A DNA stretch of 64,000 bases from assembly GCF_000283155.1 (NCBI RefSeq), contig NW_004454195.1:1737734-1801733 (forward strand), read 5' to 3'. The position numbers and the translations under genes were made by a program. Positions 35,324 to 46,756 of this stretch are shown here, piece by piece. The notes beneath the pieces were generated by a model, which saw only the letters and a list, made by a program, of their open reading frames with translations, did not search any database and was not told the DNA's origin. Every line of letters starts with the position of its first letter. Position 1 is the first letter of the stretch. The stretch is from Ceratotherium simum simum (taxonomy: Eukaryota; Chordata; Mammalia; Perissodactyla; Rhinocerotidae).

Positions 35324-38300
35324 AGAGCTTTAGTTGGAGTTTTCACTGTACACTGATGAATTTAGGTCCTGATGTGAGGGACATTGGACTGAGTGGACTC
35401 TACAAGATAAAAGTTAGACTTAGGTCATGAGCTAGTCAGATTGTATACAGTCCTATTACTATTACCTTTTAATGATATATAGTGAACCTTTTGCATTTGT
35501 AAAATGTTTCTATAGTTAAACCCTATAATTTGTGACATTGCTTGTTACAGCTTTGTTTCTTTGAAAGTAAAATTTTTTTTTTATCATTTTATAGGATGTG
35601 ATTGGCTGTACTCAGGAGATGGATTTCATTCTTTGGCCTCGGAATGATATTGAAAAAATTGTCTGTCTCCTATTTTCTAGGTGGAAGGAATCTGATGAGC
35701 CTTTTAGGCCTGTTCAGGTATCGTATTCTAAAATAAGTATGCTGAGTGCTTAAATAAGTGAGAACTCCTTGAAATAGTCTCTATATTAAGAACTTCTTTG
35801 GGAGTATGCTTCTTTTTTTTTAAAGTTTATTTTTTATTGCGGTAACATGGGTTTATAACATTATATGAATCTCAGGTGTGCATCATATTTCGATTTCTGT
35901 GTAGACTACATCATGTTCACCACCCAAAGACTAATTACCATTGGTCACCATATACATGTGCTGTATTACTCCTTTTGCTCCCCGCACCGGTCTAATCTCT
36001 GTATCTATGTGTTTGTTGTTGTTGTGAATATGCTTTCTGATAAGTTTTATTTCATGAGTACCCCCCATCCTTTTGAATATTGTAATACAAGAAGAGAAAG
36101 CATTTGGATTATAGAATCTCTTGAGAAGGAGGTGGTTCTAACTACCCCATGTGTCTTTAAAATTACGGCCAGAGAAAATCTTTTAAGGTAGACATTTGTT
36201 GATTTATAGAGGGGCCCCTAGATGAACTTCAGAAGATCTCTTCTCCTGCACCACACACACTCCTGAAATATAATCATGTACCACATAACAACGTTTCAGT
36301 AAACTATGGACCACGTACACAGCAGTGGTCCCATAAGATTAGTACCGTATAACCTAGGTGTATGGTAGGTTTGTGTAAGTACAGTCTATAATGTTCTCAC
36401 AGTGATGAAATCGCGTAATGATTCATTTCTCACAACGTGTTCTCGTCCTTAAGCAATGCATGACTGTAGTATACCTAACTATCCTGGTTCTCAGAGGAAT
36501 CTGATCTAAAAAATCCTTTTCTAGAAGTTGATTTGCATATAAAACTGTATAGGAGAGAAGTAAAATTAGTAGTGGTTCTTATCACCTTCCTTGAGGTCTT
36601 GATAACTTTTAACTTGTCATTTGATGTACTTGACCATTTCTAGTGTTTATTTAAGGGCATTTACCCAGGTGTTGATGATTCTAGTTTTATTTATAGTATA
36701 ATTTTCTACAATAAGCATACTTTTATTTTACAATCAGAAAAAAATGACATTTAAAGATGCATTTTAAGTATACTAAACTAAATATTAGAAGGCTTATTTT
36801 CAGCTAATGCTTAAGAATATGAAAATTGTCATTGAAAAAATTTGCATTTATCTGTTACTATGAAGTATCTTGATGGTGCTTTTGTATGTGATAGACAAAT
36901 TGGTATACTCCTCTTTTCTCCCTGGTTATGTTCCTACACATCAGCTCTAATAAAGTATCATTCCTTTCTCTAAGATTTGTTTGACAGTAACAAGTTGTAA
37001 AGATAACGCATAGGCTAAATATAGGTAAAAGTATGATATGATATATTTTGTCTTCTTTTAATGGATGATATTTAACATGAATGTGCTGGAGAATATAAAA
37101 GGCAAGAAGACAGTGGAAAAGGTATGTTTATAGTTTTCGGAACAGGTTTTACACTTCAACTGTAACTGCTCTCCAGAAGCACTGTTAGGGTTTTTGTTTT
37201 CTTTGATTTTTTCTTTTATTTTTTTTTGTGAGGAAGATCAGCCCTGGGCTAACATCTGTGCCCATCTTCCTCCACTTTATATGGGATGCCGCCACAGCAT
37301 GCCTCGACAAGCAGTGCGTCGGTGCACGCCCGGGATCGGAACCGGGGAACCCCGGGCTGCCGCAGCGGAGCACGCGCACTTAACCGCTTGCACCACTTGG
37401 TGGCCCTGTTTGTTTTTTTTTTTTTCCCAATTCAGAAGTTCCCATTGGAAAAATTTAGGTCCACTTATCATGGTATGTTTTTGAATTTCTGGTACCCTGT
37501 CTTTCCCTCTGAGACCTTATTTGGAATAATTGTGTTAAAATAGTCTTGATTCAAGTGTTAGTTTTCTTTGAAATCATGGCTGTTTATTGAGTGTTGACTG
37601 TGTTAAGTTGTGTCCTAAATACTTAATGTACATTTAATCTCAGTCCTTAAAATAACTAGTAGATATGAATCTCCTTTTGCAAAGAAAGAAACTGAGGCAG
37701 TTACAGATTAGGTGAATAACCAGCCCGAGGTCCTGTAGTTTCAGTGGCAGTCAAGAGATAAGTCTGAGCTGACTGTAAATCTTATGTGCTCCTAACTGAC
37801 TAACCTGTTCTCTGGGAAGTTCCCTGTGTTATAAAACCTTAAATCAGGAACTGAATATAAGCAGTAGGATATAGGTGTAATGTCTTGTAATTATAAAATT
37901 CAACTACAGGGCCGGCCCTGTGGCTTAGCAGTTAAGTGCGCACGCTCCGCTGCTGGCGGCCCGGGTTTGGACCCCGGGCGTGCACTGACGCACCGCTTCT
38001 CCGGCCATGCTGAGGCCGCGTCCCACATACAGCAACTAGAAGGATGTGCAACTATGACATACAACTATCTACTGGGGCTTTGGGGGGAAGAATAAATAAA
38101 TAAAATTAAAAAATATTTTAAAAAAATAAAATTCAACTACAGAAGTAAGTTAACATTGTACAAACGAATTTACTTCCCTGATGTATTAAAATATATGAAT
38201 ATCCTGAATGAGAAGCCTTGAATAAAAATAACTTTGTTCTTAAGGTGAATGAGAAAAGGACAGGTAAACTTGAACTTTCAAACTTTCTTTTTTTGACTCT

Positions 38301-41300
38301 TGAAGCACTTTAAAATCTGAATACTTCAGTAGTGAGATTTAATAGGAACCAGAGTAAAGATTGTTTTTCAGTGTTAAGTTCCCGCTGTATTCAGAGTACT
38401 GTGAAGTACTGGGAGGTACTATTAAAGTGTGTCTTCTTTCCTCTTCATCCCTAATGCTACTGCTGCAGGTTAGCTCTTCATCACACTATTAAAATATTTC
38501 ATTACTTTTCTTCTGGGAATTGCTTCTTTCATGCTGCGTATTAGAGTTTTCTATTTGGTGTGGATCATTCTTTCTCAAATCTTTGGTTATTCAATAGGGT
38601 AGAATTGAAATGCCATAGAATTATATGGAAGGCCCTTTTTAGTCTCACTCAAATCTCTCTTCAGTGTGGTACTCCACTGGCCTCTCCCATCCACCCTGGT
38701 ATTTGCCATATTGAAATATTTGAAGCTTTCTTGGTTGAACAGTATCTTGATTTTGACACATTTGTGTTGGTGTAGGTTCTGTTTCCTAGAATGGCATTTG
38801 CCAAATTATTGACATTACTACTTTCCCCAGGGAAAATTATCCTTATCTTTCAAGGCTCAATCCAAAGTCACCTGCTAATGCTGCCCACATTGCCCTCTTT
38901 GTTAATTATTTCCCACTCTGTTATTTTTTCTTCCTTCCTCCCATAGCACTTTGACATTAAGAACTCAGTTTAGGATTTAGAAATAACCACATCTTATTCT
39001 AGGAAAGATTTAAAGCAAGTTAAGTTTTATATTTGCATGTGCTTGTCCTTTTCAGCAGTGTGTGAGCTCCTTAAGATTGAGATAATCTTATTCATATTTT
39101 TCAGTATCTAATAATATGCTTTTCATATACTAAGAGTTCAGTAAGTATTTGAATTGTGCAGAGGTACAATTCAATTTCATGTTTTACATACAAGAGTATG
39201 TAGGGATACCATATCATATTTTATGTTATGACTTGATAAGAAAAGCTTCTGGGTGGTAAAATCCTAGATAACAGGAACTGATGGTTTTTCCATGTTAGTA
39301 TTTCCTGCTGTCTTTGATGTAGTAAGAGAATAAAGATTGTTTGAACCAAATGGACTAAACAATCATTTTACAATTCAGTATTTTCTAAATATCAGATTAA
39401 AGTTTCTAGGTTTCTTGAGTTCTCTGTTAGCCTGGTCTTTTCACCCAGCATTTGGCCTCTTCACAGACATTTTGTGGGAGGTTGGAGCTGATCTTCCTCA
39501 TGGTAAAAGAGTAAAAGAGGGGCTGGCCTGGTGGTGTAGCAGTTAGCTTTGCGCGTTCCACTTTGGCTGCCCGGGGTTCACTGGTTTGGATCTTGGGCGT
39601 GGACCTACTCACCACTCATGAAGTCATGGTGAGGTGGCGTCCCGCATAGAAGAGCTACAGCTCTACAACTGTGACACACAACTACGTACTGGGGCTTTGG
39701 GGAGAAAAAAAGAGGAAGATTGGCAACAGATGGTAGAGCAGGGCCAATCTTCCTCAAAAAAAAAAAACAAAGATTAAAAGAATGTTTTAACTTAATTGAT
39801 AACAATCTTTCATAACTTAAATTTTTTCTAAGAATCTGAAAAAATGCACATGAAAACATGTTTTTAAAAATTTTGAGGAATTCATTCTCAGAAGCCCAAT
39901 CTGTGAGGATTGCAACTATATTTGAGGTATGGGCTTTATATTTCTTTTAATCCTCTTAACTGACCTGATGGGTTAGAGCCTGTCTATTTTATAATTGAGG
40001 AAGCTGAAATTTAGAAAAGTTAAAGAATTTGCTTGCATAGGTCACACAAGTAGTGAGATGTGCCGCTGGGATTGGAATAGATTTCTTTCCAAGAGTCATC
40101 TAGTGTTTCTTTGTTATGATGGAAAGAAGGGAGGTGCTGTTGGGGTTAATTAAAGTACTAAGGTAGGAGTCTTGAGCTGAGTAGGTTTGAAAATCTTATT
40201 TTGTGAAATTTGGCTTAAAATTGAGTATTAGGATTTAGTCACTTTGGTGCAGAGTTTTTCTTGAAGGTCAAATTATATAATGGAGTGCTATCCAATAGAA
40301 CTTTCTGTGATGAAGGAAGTGCTCTACATCTCAAGAGACTATTCAAAATGGTGGCCACTAGCACATGTGACTCTTGAGCTTTTGAAATGTGTTACTGAAG
40401 AACTGAATTTTAAATTGCATTTAATTAATTTAAATAGTAGCCACTCCGGGCTGCCATATTGGACAGCACAGCTATATGCATATGGGTGCAGTAGATGTTT
40501 TAAGTAGTGTAACTTGTTTGTAGTTACATATAAATGTTTGTATTTCTTAATTAGGCCAAATTTGAGTTTCATCACGGTGACTATGAAAAACAGTTTCTGC
40601 ATGTACTGAGCCGCAAGGACAAGACTGGAATTGTTGTCAACAATCCTAACCAGTCAGTGTTTCTCTTCATTGACAGACAGCACTTGCAGGTAAACTTTTT
40701 TTTTTTAAATCATTGAAGGGCTTATTTAGAAAGCTTTTTGGTTAGCAAGCTGTTTTCTATATAAGTTACTTAATTCTGTTTTGCCCTCTCAACACTGCAT
40801 TCTTTTTGAAGTTATTTAAAAAACAAGAAACAGATATCCTGGGGTTTATCCTAGAGTGGTGGTTCCCGAACTTTGCTGCATATTAGAACTACTTGGGGAG
40901 CTTTTAAAAGTCATGATTCCAGTGTACAGTAGAGTTTGAGAAACACTGCCCTAGAGCTTATCTACCTAAAGTATGGTGGACAGATCAACATCACCTGAAA
41001 ACTGCTTAAATATATAGACTCCCAGGCCCTACTCCAGTCCAACTTAATCAGAATCTGCATTCTGAACACAATCCTCAGATGATTGGAAACACATAATTTG
41101 AAAAGCACTGACCTTTTAAATAAAAATCTGAAGGGATGAGGCACATCTGGGTTTAAAAGATCCACATGTGTTTTAAATAATTTAAGTAGCAATCCAGGTA
41201 TTCCAAATTAATTGTTATTATATAAAATGCTATTTATTCTGATCAACCTAAACCTGAATATCATCACTTAGAATTTATAATACTTTGTTATTAATCTTTA

Positions 41301-44037
41301 AAAATAGCATCATTTAAATTTATTTATCATTCATTCAACAAATGAGTGCCTACTAAGTGCCAGGCACTATACAGCAATGAACAAGATAAACAAAAATTCC
41401 TGTCCTCGTGGATTCATATTCCATTGTGGTGGAGCCAGCAGTAGATCAGTAAAATATATAGTTAGATAATGATAAGTGTTAAGAGAAAAGGGGGGAGATA
41501 TAAACTGTTGGGTAGGAATTCTTAGATGATGTCACCAGAGAATGCCTCATTGAGAAGGTGGTTTATGTAAAGACAAAAAAAAAAAAGTATTTATTATGTT
41601 AATTGCATTATGTAACATATGTTTATTTTTATTTAAGAGAGCCTATGCAAGGTACTAAAAAATACAAAGGTGAATCGAGGAGCTGATAGACTACTTGGGA
41701 AGATTATGTATTTGCTTTCTATCTTGTAGAAAGTTAAGTAATTATGTATAGGTACGAGTAAAAGAACTGTGGGAATTACAGAAGAAAGTTAATTTCACTG
41801 GAGGTATTTGATAAAACTATTAGAAAAACCATGTAACTTAGGTGGGTTTTTTTGTTTTTTTTTTTATTTTCGGTTTCTCCTTTGCCTTAGCTCTCCTGTA
41901 GTGGATATTTTTAGGTTGACTTATTTTTCCTTTTTAACTGCTTATAGTGTACTTTTATTTGAGTTATTTGTTGTGAAAAAACTATATAGCAGGCTCTTAG
42001 AGAATCCACAACACAAAGAGATTTTTAGTCACAGATGATTTAATGACTAGTTTACTAGTGTAGAGATTTCATTTTCATGTGAATATCTATGAGATCATTA
42101 ATTCTGTATAGAAATGACTAGGGATTTGAAGAAGTTACTTCACTAAAAAAACAGTAAATCATGTCCTGTTATGTGTCAAGGTCAGATGTTTTCTATGCTT
42201 TATGAAGCAAACAGCTTGAATCCTTTTAATGAAAAGAAAATTACAGGTCATAAGCTAAATTTGGTTTTGTAGGTAGGGTGCGCAAAGTCTCAGTTAGTCT
42301 GAAATGTTCTGGTTTTAGCACTGGAAGTCCCAAGTCCGAGGAACCCCTCAGTTCTGGGCAAACTGGGATGGTTGGTCACCCTAGTTGTAGATGAATTTGG
42401 TCTTCATTGCTCATAGTCTCCTTCCACTCAGGTTTTGTTCTTGATCTCTGTAAGTTATAGATGTGTTGCCATATTTGCATTATATAGAAGAATCAACCTC
42501 TATTATTAGTTCATGGGGGGGATTGATAGGATAGTGGCCAACATGTATAGTATATTATGTACCAGACTATATACTAAGAACTTTACATGTATGAGCTCAT
42601 TAAATCCTCACAACAGTCCTCTGAGGTGTAGATCTTATTACTCCCATTTTATAGCTAAGGAAGTCAATTGACTTACTTGATCAAAATCATTTACTGGAAA
42701 TCTTGTGCCCTTTATCATAAGATAAGATAGAGGATAAGGGCTACACCCGAGGATAATTTTGGATGGGCAAATGGTATAGAGGCACATGCCTCAAGTCTGA
42801 ATTCTGATATACATGTAGCCACTAACTGGCTATGAGATCTTAGACAAGTAACTTCTGTGAGCATGTTCTTTTTGTTAAATTGAGTAAATGATATTGATAA
42901 GGTTGTTGTAACATTTAAAATGAAAAAAAAATGTGCATATGTATGGATTAATTTACATATATAGACTGCTTCAGGCATTGGCAGTCTTTTGTTCTCTTGC
43001 CTTTATTGTAGATTGCTATAGTGAAAAGAAGATGAACTTTGAAGGCAGGTCTGGGTTCAGATTCCATCTCCCATTTTCTTTTTTTCTGATGAGGAAGATT
43101 GGTCTTGAGCTAATATCTGTTGCCAATCCTCCTATTTTTGCTTGAGGAAGATTAGCCCTGAGCTAACATCCGTGCCAATCTTCCTCTATTTCGTATAGGG
43201 AGGCTGCCACAGCATGGCTTGACGTGGTGTGTAGGTGTGTGCCTGGGATCCAGACCTGCGAACCCAGGACCACCGAAGCAGAGTGCAAGAACTTAACCAC
43301 TACGCCACCCGGCTGGCCCCACCGTCTCCCATTTTCTAGTAGTGGTTATTTGTGAAAGTGCCTAGCGCATGTTTGCCATAAGTTAGATATTAAAATAGTA
43401 ACTACTTTTTAATAATGATACTTAGAGTTTGATTTATCTGGTAATGCTTTGGCTTTCTTCTAGTCCTTTACCCCAGGATATGCTTAAATCTTTTTTTTAC
43501 TTCTAATTTTCTCTTAGCTTCTAGTGTCATCACATCTGCTATCTTTGTATATACAAACATGACTTCAAACTTCTATTCAAATCTGTCTCCATGAAATGCC
43601 TTTATCCCTAATTTCTTTTAGCAAGTAGTCTATGGTTGACTTGCCTGTTTTTTATTCTGCATAAATTCTCTAAACATTTTAGTTTCTAATTATGTTTACT
43701 CTGTTTTTCTGTATTTTGCATGGCAAGATTCTGTATTCCTAACCAGACTAAGGTCCCTATGGGTAGGGACCATAATTTATTCCCTTACTCTACGTGGTTT
43801 GTTACTGTGTCCATAAGTGCTTAAAAAGTGTGGGAGATTGACTTCATGTAACAATTGGTCAGTTATGTTAAAGTCTTATTTACTAAGAATATTAAAATTT
43901 TCCCCTTCCAGACTCCAAAAAACAAAGCTACAATCTTCAAGTTATGCAGCATCTGCCTCTACCTGCCACAGGAACAGCTTACCCACTGGGCAGTTGGCAC
44001 CATAGAGGATCACCTCCATCCTTATATGCCAGAATAG
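32636..44037 (+). CDS. C6orf62: C6orf62, complete spliced coding region (5 coding exons, 229 aa)
   Basis: Five exons joined at GT-AG sites give an uninterrupted 229-residue protein starting [19 protein letters not shown] and ending HLHPYMPE. I recognise it as C6orf62 (alias XTP12), and 229 aa is the length I recall for the human protein. The function is unknown; I recall it as a domain-of-unknown-function family (DUF4566, from memory). Residues 8-24 are very basic, and a second lysine cluster lies at 41-46 across the first splice junction; the rest looks like a compact soluble domain without membrane segments or a signal peptide. The start is in a strong context (A at -3, G at +4). Introns are 1749, 904, 4837 and 3222 bp, and every coding exon is a whole number of codons, so all introns are phase 0. 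The likely promoter is the CpG island about 1.5 kb upstream. No frameshift or stop is seen, so the gene looks functional. Confidence 0.96.
32765..34513 (+). other. C6orf62: C6orf62 intron 1
   Basis: The intron is GTAATT to TTTTAG. I see no recognisable repeat, gene or RNA in it, which is unusually clean for this window. Confidence 0.85.
34514..34690 (+). CDS. C6orf62: C6orf62 coding exon 2 (residues 44-102)
   Basis: The acceptor is TTTTGTCTTTTAG and the donor is GTAAGT. It encodes 59 residues from [12 protein letters not shown] to RYQSMRR, in phase 0 at both ends. Confidence 0.95.
34913..35026 (+). other. Exon-like block in C6orf62 intron 2 (candidate alternative exon)
   Basis: A pyrimidine-rich acceptor (GGGTTTTCCTTTTTAG) is followed immediately by 38 open codons ([11 protein letters not shown] to LGVLE) in the same phase that exon 2 ends in. 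A TAA stops the frame at 35027-35029. A donor-like GTAAGA begins at 35026. Used as a cassette (34913-35025, 113 nt), it would shift the downstream frame and stop at once. Used as a terminal exon, it would give a 140-residue isoform. It does not match the canonical protein. Alternatively it is part of a retrocopy that ends in the A27 tract at 35295. Confidence 0.4.
35276..35321 (+). repeat. AATAAA followed 13 nt later by pure A27
   Basis: AATAAA (35276-35281), a 13-base spacer and 27 uninterrupted A form the signature of a reverse-transcribed mRNA 3' end. I could not identify the source transcript or matching target-site duplications. Confidence 0.75.
35595..35717 (+). CDS. C6orf62: C6orf62 coding exon 3 (residues 103-143)
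   Basis: The acceptor is TTTTATAG and the donor is GTATCG. It encodes 41 residues from [14 protein letters not shown] to EPFRPVQ, in phase 0. Confidence 0.95.
35812..36035 (-). mobile_element. L1 3' end, antisense (C6orf62 intron 3)
   Basis: TTATTGCGGTAACATGGGTTTATAAC and ACTACATCATGTTCACCACCCAAAGAC are the reverse complement of an L1 3' end. Confidence 0.7.
36271..36466 (+). mobile_element. Non-autonomous MITE of the same Tigger family
   Basis: This is a 196-bp element in C6orf62 intron 3 with ends TAATCATGTACCACATAACA and GCAATGCATGACTG and flanking TA. Its termini match the Tigger copy at 59749-61174 (for example AACCTAGGTGTATGGTAGGT against the complementary ACACACCTAGGCTACATAGT). It has no coding sequence. 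Confidence 0.85.
36467..37215. other. C6orf62 intron 3 segment, nothing recognised
   Basis: AT-rich, with no gene or clear repeat. Confidence 0.55.
37216..37407 (-). mobile_element. ERE SINE, single tail module (C6orf62 intron 3)
   Basis: Antisense: GTGAGGAAGATCAGCCCTGG, CCACAGCATGCCTCGACAAG, with an altered head ending GGTGGCCCTG. A small GGGGAACCCCGGG expansion interrupts the B-box region. Confidence 0.9.
37575..37795 (-). mobile_element. MIR SINE, antisense
   Basis: AAAGAAACTGAGGCAGTTACAGATTAGGTGAATAACCAG is the reverse complement of a MIR core. Confidence 0.65.
37909..38127 (+). mobile_element. ERE SINE, short type (C6orf62 intron 3)
   Basis: GGGCCGGCCCTGTGGCTTAG to CTACTGGGGCTTTGGGGGG. 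Perfect duplication AAAATTCAACTACA on both sides. Confidence 0.95.
38830..39160 (+). mobile_element. L2 LINE 3' end
   Basis: TTTCAAGGCTCAATCCAAAGTCACCTGC and GTGTGAGCTCCTTAAGATTGAG fit an L2 3' end, ending AGTTCAGTAAGTATTTGAATTG. Confidence 0.65.
39519..39768 (+). mobile_element. ERE-related SINE, single tail module (C6orf62 intron 3)
   Basis: GGGGCTGGCCTGGTGGTGTAG head, TACGTACTGGGGCTTTGGGG body end, then one GATGGTAGAGCAGGGCCAAT module. Confidence 0.9.
39905..40085 (-). mobile_element. MIR SINE, antisense
   Basis: TTTTATAATTGAGGAAGCTGAAATTTAG and GGTCACACAAGTAGTGAGAT match a reversed MIR. Confidence 0.65.
40275..40495 (+). mobile_element. hAT-Charlie-type MITE next to exon 4
   Basis: GAGTGCTATCCAATAGAACTTTCTG and GGGCTGCCATATTGGACAGCAC are its inverted ends. 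It stops about 60 bp before C6orf62 exon 4. Confidence 0.8.
40555..40689 (+). CDS. C6orf62: C6orf62 coding exon 4 (residues 144-188)
   Basis: The acceptor is TTCTTAATTAG and the donor is GTAAAC. It encodes 45 residues from [14 protein letters not shown] to [10 protein letters not shown]. It follows the longest intron (4.8 kb), which carries three ERE insertions, an L1 end and a Tigger MITE. Confidence 0.95.
40855..41112. mobile_element. Two adjacent MER5-type hAT MITE fragments
   Basis: GTGGTGGTTCCCGAACTTTG to GAGTTTGAGAAACACTG (about 40855-40952), then TATGGTGGACAGATCAACATCACC to TTGAAAAGCACTG (about 40970-41109). Confidence 0.7.
41325..41575 (-). mobile_element. L2 LINE 3' end, antisense
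   Basis: TCATTCAACAAATGAGTGCC, GTGCCAGGCACTATACAGC and AATTCCTGTCCTCGTGGATTC are a reversed L2 3' end. Confidence 0.8.
41576..42270. other. C6orf62 intron 4 segment, nothing recognised
   Basis: No gene or confident repeat. Confidence 0.55.
42275..42390. mobile_element. Short DNA-transposon MITE
   Basis: TAGGGTGCGCAAAGTCTCAG and GGGATGGTTGGTCACCCTAG are roughly inverted ends of a common hAT-like MITE. Confidence 0.55.
42525..42705 (-). mobile_element. MIR SINE, antisense
   Basis: ACTTTACATGTATGAGCTCATTAAATCCTCACAAC and CCATTTTATAGCTAAGGAAG. Confidence 0.75.
42765..42925 (+). mobile_element. MIR SINE, sense
   Basis: CAAGTCTGAATTCTGATATAC, GCTATGAGATCTTAGACAAG and GATAAGGTTGTTGTAACATT. It lies just beside an oppositely oriented MIR. 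Confidence 0.7.
43020..43415 (+). mobile_element. MIR SINE split by ERE
   Basis: AACTTTGAAGGCAGGTCTGGGTTCAGATTCC lies before the ERE at 43078-43320, and AGTGCCTAGCGCATGTTTGC after it. Confidence 0.65.
43078..43320 (-). mobile_element. ERE-related SINE, long type (C6orf62 intron 4)
   Basis: Antisense: TGAGGAAGATTGGTCTTGAG to CCACCCGGCTGGCCCC. Duplication TCTCCCATTTTCT on both sides. Confidence 0.92.
43560..43830 (+). mobile_element. L2-like fragment, weak
   Basis: AAATGCCTTTATCCCTAATTTC and CCCTATGGGTAGGGACCATAATTTATTCCC resemble a decayed L2 3' end just before exon 5. Confidence 0.45.
43912..44037 (+). CDS. C6orf62: C6orf62 coding exon 5 with stop (residues 189-229)
   Basis: The acceptor is TTCCCCTTCCAG. 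It encodes 41 residues from [13 protein letters not shown] to HPYMPE, then TAG at 44035-44037. The same exon continues into the 3' UTR. Confidence 0.95.
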   Translation, partial: TPKNKATIFKLCSICLYLPQEQLTHWAVGTIEDHLHPYMPE

Positions 44038-45285
44038 AGTACTGACCAGCAAAATGGAGAAGATCAGAGAGTGCAGCAGCAGTTTTTTCTTGTTTTCTTA
44101 CCACTTTATTCTTTCAGAGTTTAAAGAAAATGGACTCATGCACAGAACACTATGCATTTTGAAACTTATTCATCCTGGATTTTTTTTTTAATCATTTGTA
44201 TCTCAGAACTTTAAAAAAATTAGATGTCTTCTGCACGGACTGTGTGAAAGAAGATGCTTTGCATATTTGCTGCACTGCATCAGCATCTTACTAAAAATGT
44301 GAAATGAAAGGACTCTTGTACACTGAAATGCTTAAATGTATCTGAAAGCACAAGGTGATACTCATTTTTGATGGTCTTTCCATTTGTGCTGGTTTTTGCC
44401 TCTTTGACATCTGTCATCAGTATTTAGAGGGTGAGAAGTGAATGTAACAGGTATAAATAACATTTTAAAAAACTAAATAGCTTTGCTGTAATCACCGTTG
44501 TTCCAGAGCACTATCAGATTCATTTTAACGACCAGAAGTGGTTGTTAAAAAAGAAAGAAAATACAACCGTGGGAAAGAAATCTTAAGTGAAAAAAGCATC
44601 TCATTGTAGGCATTCTTGCCTCATATTTTACTGGGCCATGTTTGTTTCCTGGTACTCATAAATATATGTATTTTATTTCCAGATCTCTTTCCCCAAGTTG
44701 CTGTTATAAAAGAGTATTCTGCTGAGTGTGGGTATAATTTTACACATTAAAGCAGATCTGAGTCTGAAGTAGCTAAAGCAGCTATCAAACAGAGAAATAC
44801 ATTCATAGCTGCAGAAACCATGATAGGTAGAGGACTTTCCTTTTTGGTTTCTGTTTTGTTTTTTGGGTTTTAAAGAGATTTTTATTACAAAGAAAATAAT
44901 TCCAGTGAATTGTGCAGAATTAATGGTTTTTGTACCATTCTAAAGAAGGTTTTTTTGGAGTAGAAAAAGTTATTAAAGTTGGGATCTTAAATTGTAAAAA
45001 CAAAAAAAGACAAAACCATTGAGTGTCAAAGTTCTAAAAGCAGAACTCATTTTGTGCAATGAACATAAGGAAAGACTACTGTATAGTATTTTTTTTTTTT
45101 TTTTTTTTTTTAAGTGAAGAAAAGCTTTGCTTAAGGGTTTGCGTACTTTTATTGGGGTAAATTTGATTGATCCTACTCCTTTGGAGTAAAACTTAGTACT
45201 TACCAGTTTCCAATTGTATTTAGCTTCTGGTTGGAATTTGAAAAAATGAAAACCTAAATAAAATAGGTGAAAGTTCCCTGACTAT
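44038..45285 (+). other. C6orf62: C6orf62 3' UTR with several candidate poly(A) signals
   Basis: This AT-rich sequence follows the stop codon without a recognisable repeat. Candidate signals are ATTAAA at 44746-44751, ATTAAA at 44972-44977 and AATAAA at 45257-45262. The distal form would include a T23 run (45089-45111). The end near 45285 is inferred from the last canonical signal; I cannot tell which site dominates. Confidence 0.6.
45089..45111 (+). repeat. T23 homopolymer in C6orf62 3' UTR
   Basis: An uninterrupted run of 23 T lies upstream of the distal AATAAA. In a long 3' UTR it would be a U23 tract. Homopolymer length may be imprecise in the assembly. Confidence 0.9.
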
Positions 45286-45579
45286 TCAGGTGAATACACA
45301 AAACTTGAAGTGGTTACTTTTTTTCCCCAAGTCACTGCATAGGTGTCTCTGATGACCTTAGGGGCTTATTTTATATTCCATGGCTAAAAAGTAAATTGAG
45401 AAGCAGAAACCTGGCAGTTGGATTTGTAATTTCAACAAGAACAGGAATCAAGGACATTCTGTCATTTTTTAATAGGTAACCAGCTTGGCCTTTTGCCTTC
45501 ATGGAAAAGAAAAAAGATACTCTTAATTTCAAAATACTTGCACATATTTTCTGACCAATTAGAATTTATTTGAAATGAC

Positions 45580-45740
45580 ACTGGGAATGTTTATCATGGC
45601 TAGGTACTGTTCTAAGCTTTTAATTTATCTAACAATCCTGAGTGGAAACCGATGCAGAAGTTTAGTATAATTTACCCAAGCTCACATCATGAGTAGGAGA
45701 GGATTTAAACCAGGCTAGATTCCAAACTCTTAGCTGTTTT
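45580..45740 (-). mobile_element. MIR SINE, antisense
   Basis: GGCTAGGTACTGTTCTAAGC and GAGAGGATTTAAACCAGGCTAG. Confidence 0.65.
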
Positions 45741-45829
45741 ACTATTTTGAATTAATTACACTGTTATATTCAACAAGTTGGGCATTTCAGCAGCCATTGG
45801 TTTGATTTTAGGTTTTTATTTTATTTTAT

Positions 45830-46032
45830 TTTTTAAAGATTTTATTTTTTTTCCCCCCCAAAGCCCCAGTAGATAGTTGTATGTCACAGCTGCACATCCT
45901 TCTAGTTGCTGTATGTGGGACGCGGCCCCAGCATAGCCGGAGAAGTGGCGCGTCGGTGCGTGCCCAGGATCCGAACCCGGGCCGCCAGCAGCAGAGCGCG
46001 AGCACTTAACCGCTAAGCCACGGGGCCGGCCC
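45830..46032 (-). mobile_element. ERE SINE, short type
   Basis: Antisense, ending CCACGGGGCCGGCCC. Perfect duplication TAGGTTTTTATTTTA. Confidence 0.95.
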
Positions 46033-46756
46033 TAGGTTTTTATTTTAGAATAAATTTAGAAAAGTTTTAAGAGTAATATAGAAAGCTGTATAAACCTTTA
46101 CCCACATTTAGTCTTTAACATTTTTGCACATTTGTTTTCATTGTCTTTCTACATATTGTCTGAACCATTTGAGTTTGCATACATCTTGATTCCTTACTCC
46201 TTAGTACTTTGGCATATATCCCAAATATAAGAATATTCTTATATAACCACAGTAAAGTTATAAAACTCAGGAAATGTAACACTGATATACTTTACCATCC
46301 TTGTTCCAGTTTTGTTAATTGTCCTAATAATATCCTTGGTAGTATTTTTTTATCCTCCTGCAGTCAGTACAGGATCATTGCATTTAGTTGTCATGGCTCT
46401 AGTCTCCTTTAATCTGGAATGGTTCCTCAGCCTTGATTAGTGACCTTGACATTTTTGAAGAGTACAGGCCAATTTTTAAAAATATCAAGTGTTCCTCATT
46501 TTGCATTTGAGCGATGTTTCTTCATGGTTAGACTTGGATTACGTATTCTAGCCATCGCCCAAAGTGACCTTACGCTCTTCTCAGGTTTATCCAGGAGCAC
46601 ACTGTTGGTTTGCTTTGTTGTTAATTTTGATTCGTCAAAGTGGTATCCCGTTTCTGCATCGTATAGTTTACCCCTGGCAACTAAGAAGCAATCTGTGGGA
46701 AACAACATGCAGATAACTTGCTCTTTATCAAGAGCACCATTTTTGTCTGTGTGTTT

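Larger units (their letters stand above)
34691..35594 (+). other. C6orf62: C6orf62 intron 2
   Basis: GTAAGT to TTATAG, 904 bp. It contains the exon-like block and the AATAAA-A27 signature described separately. Confidence 0.9.
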
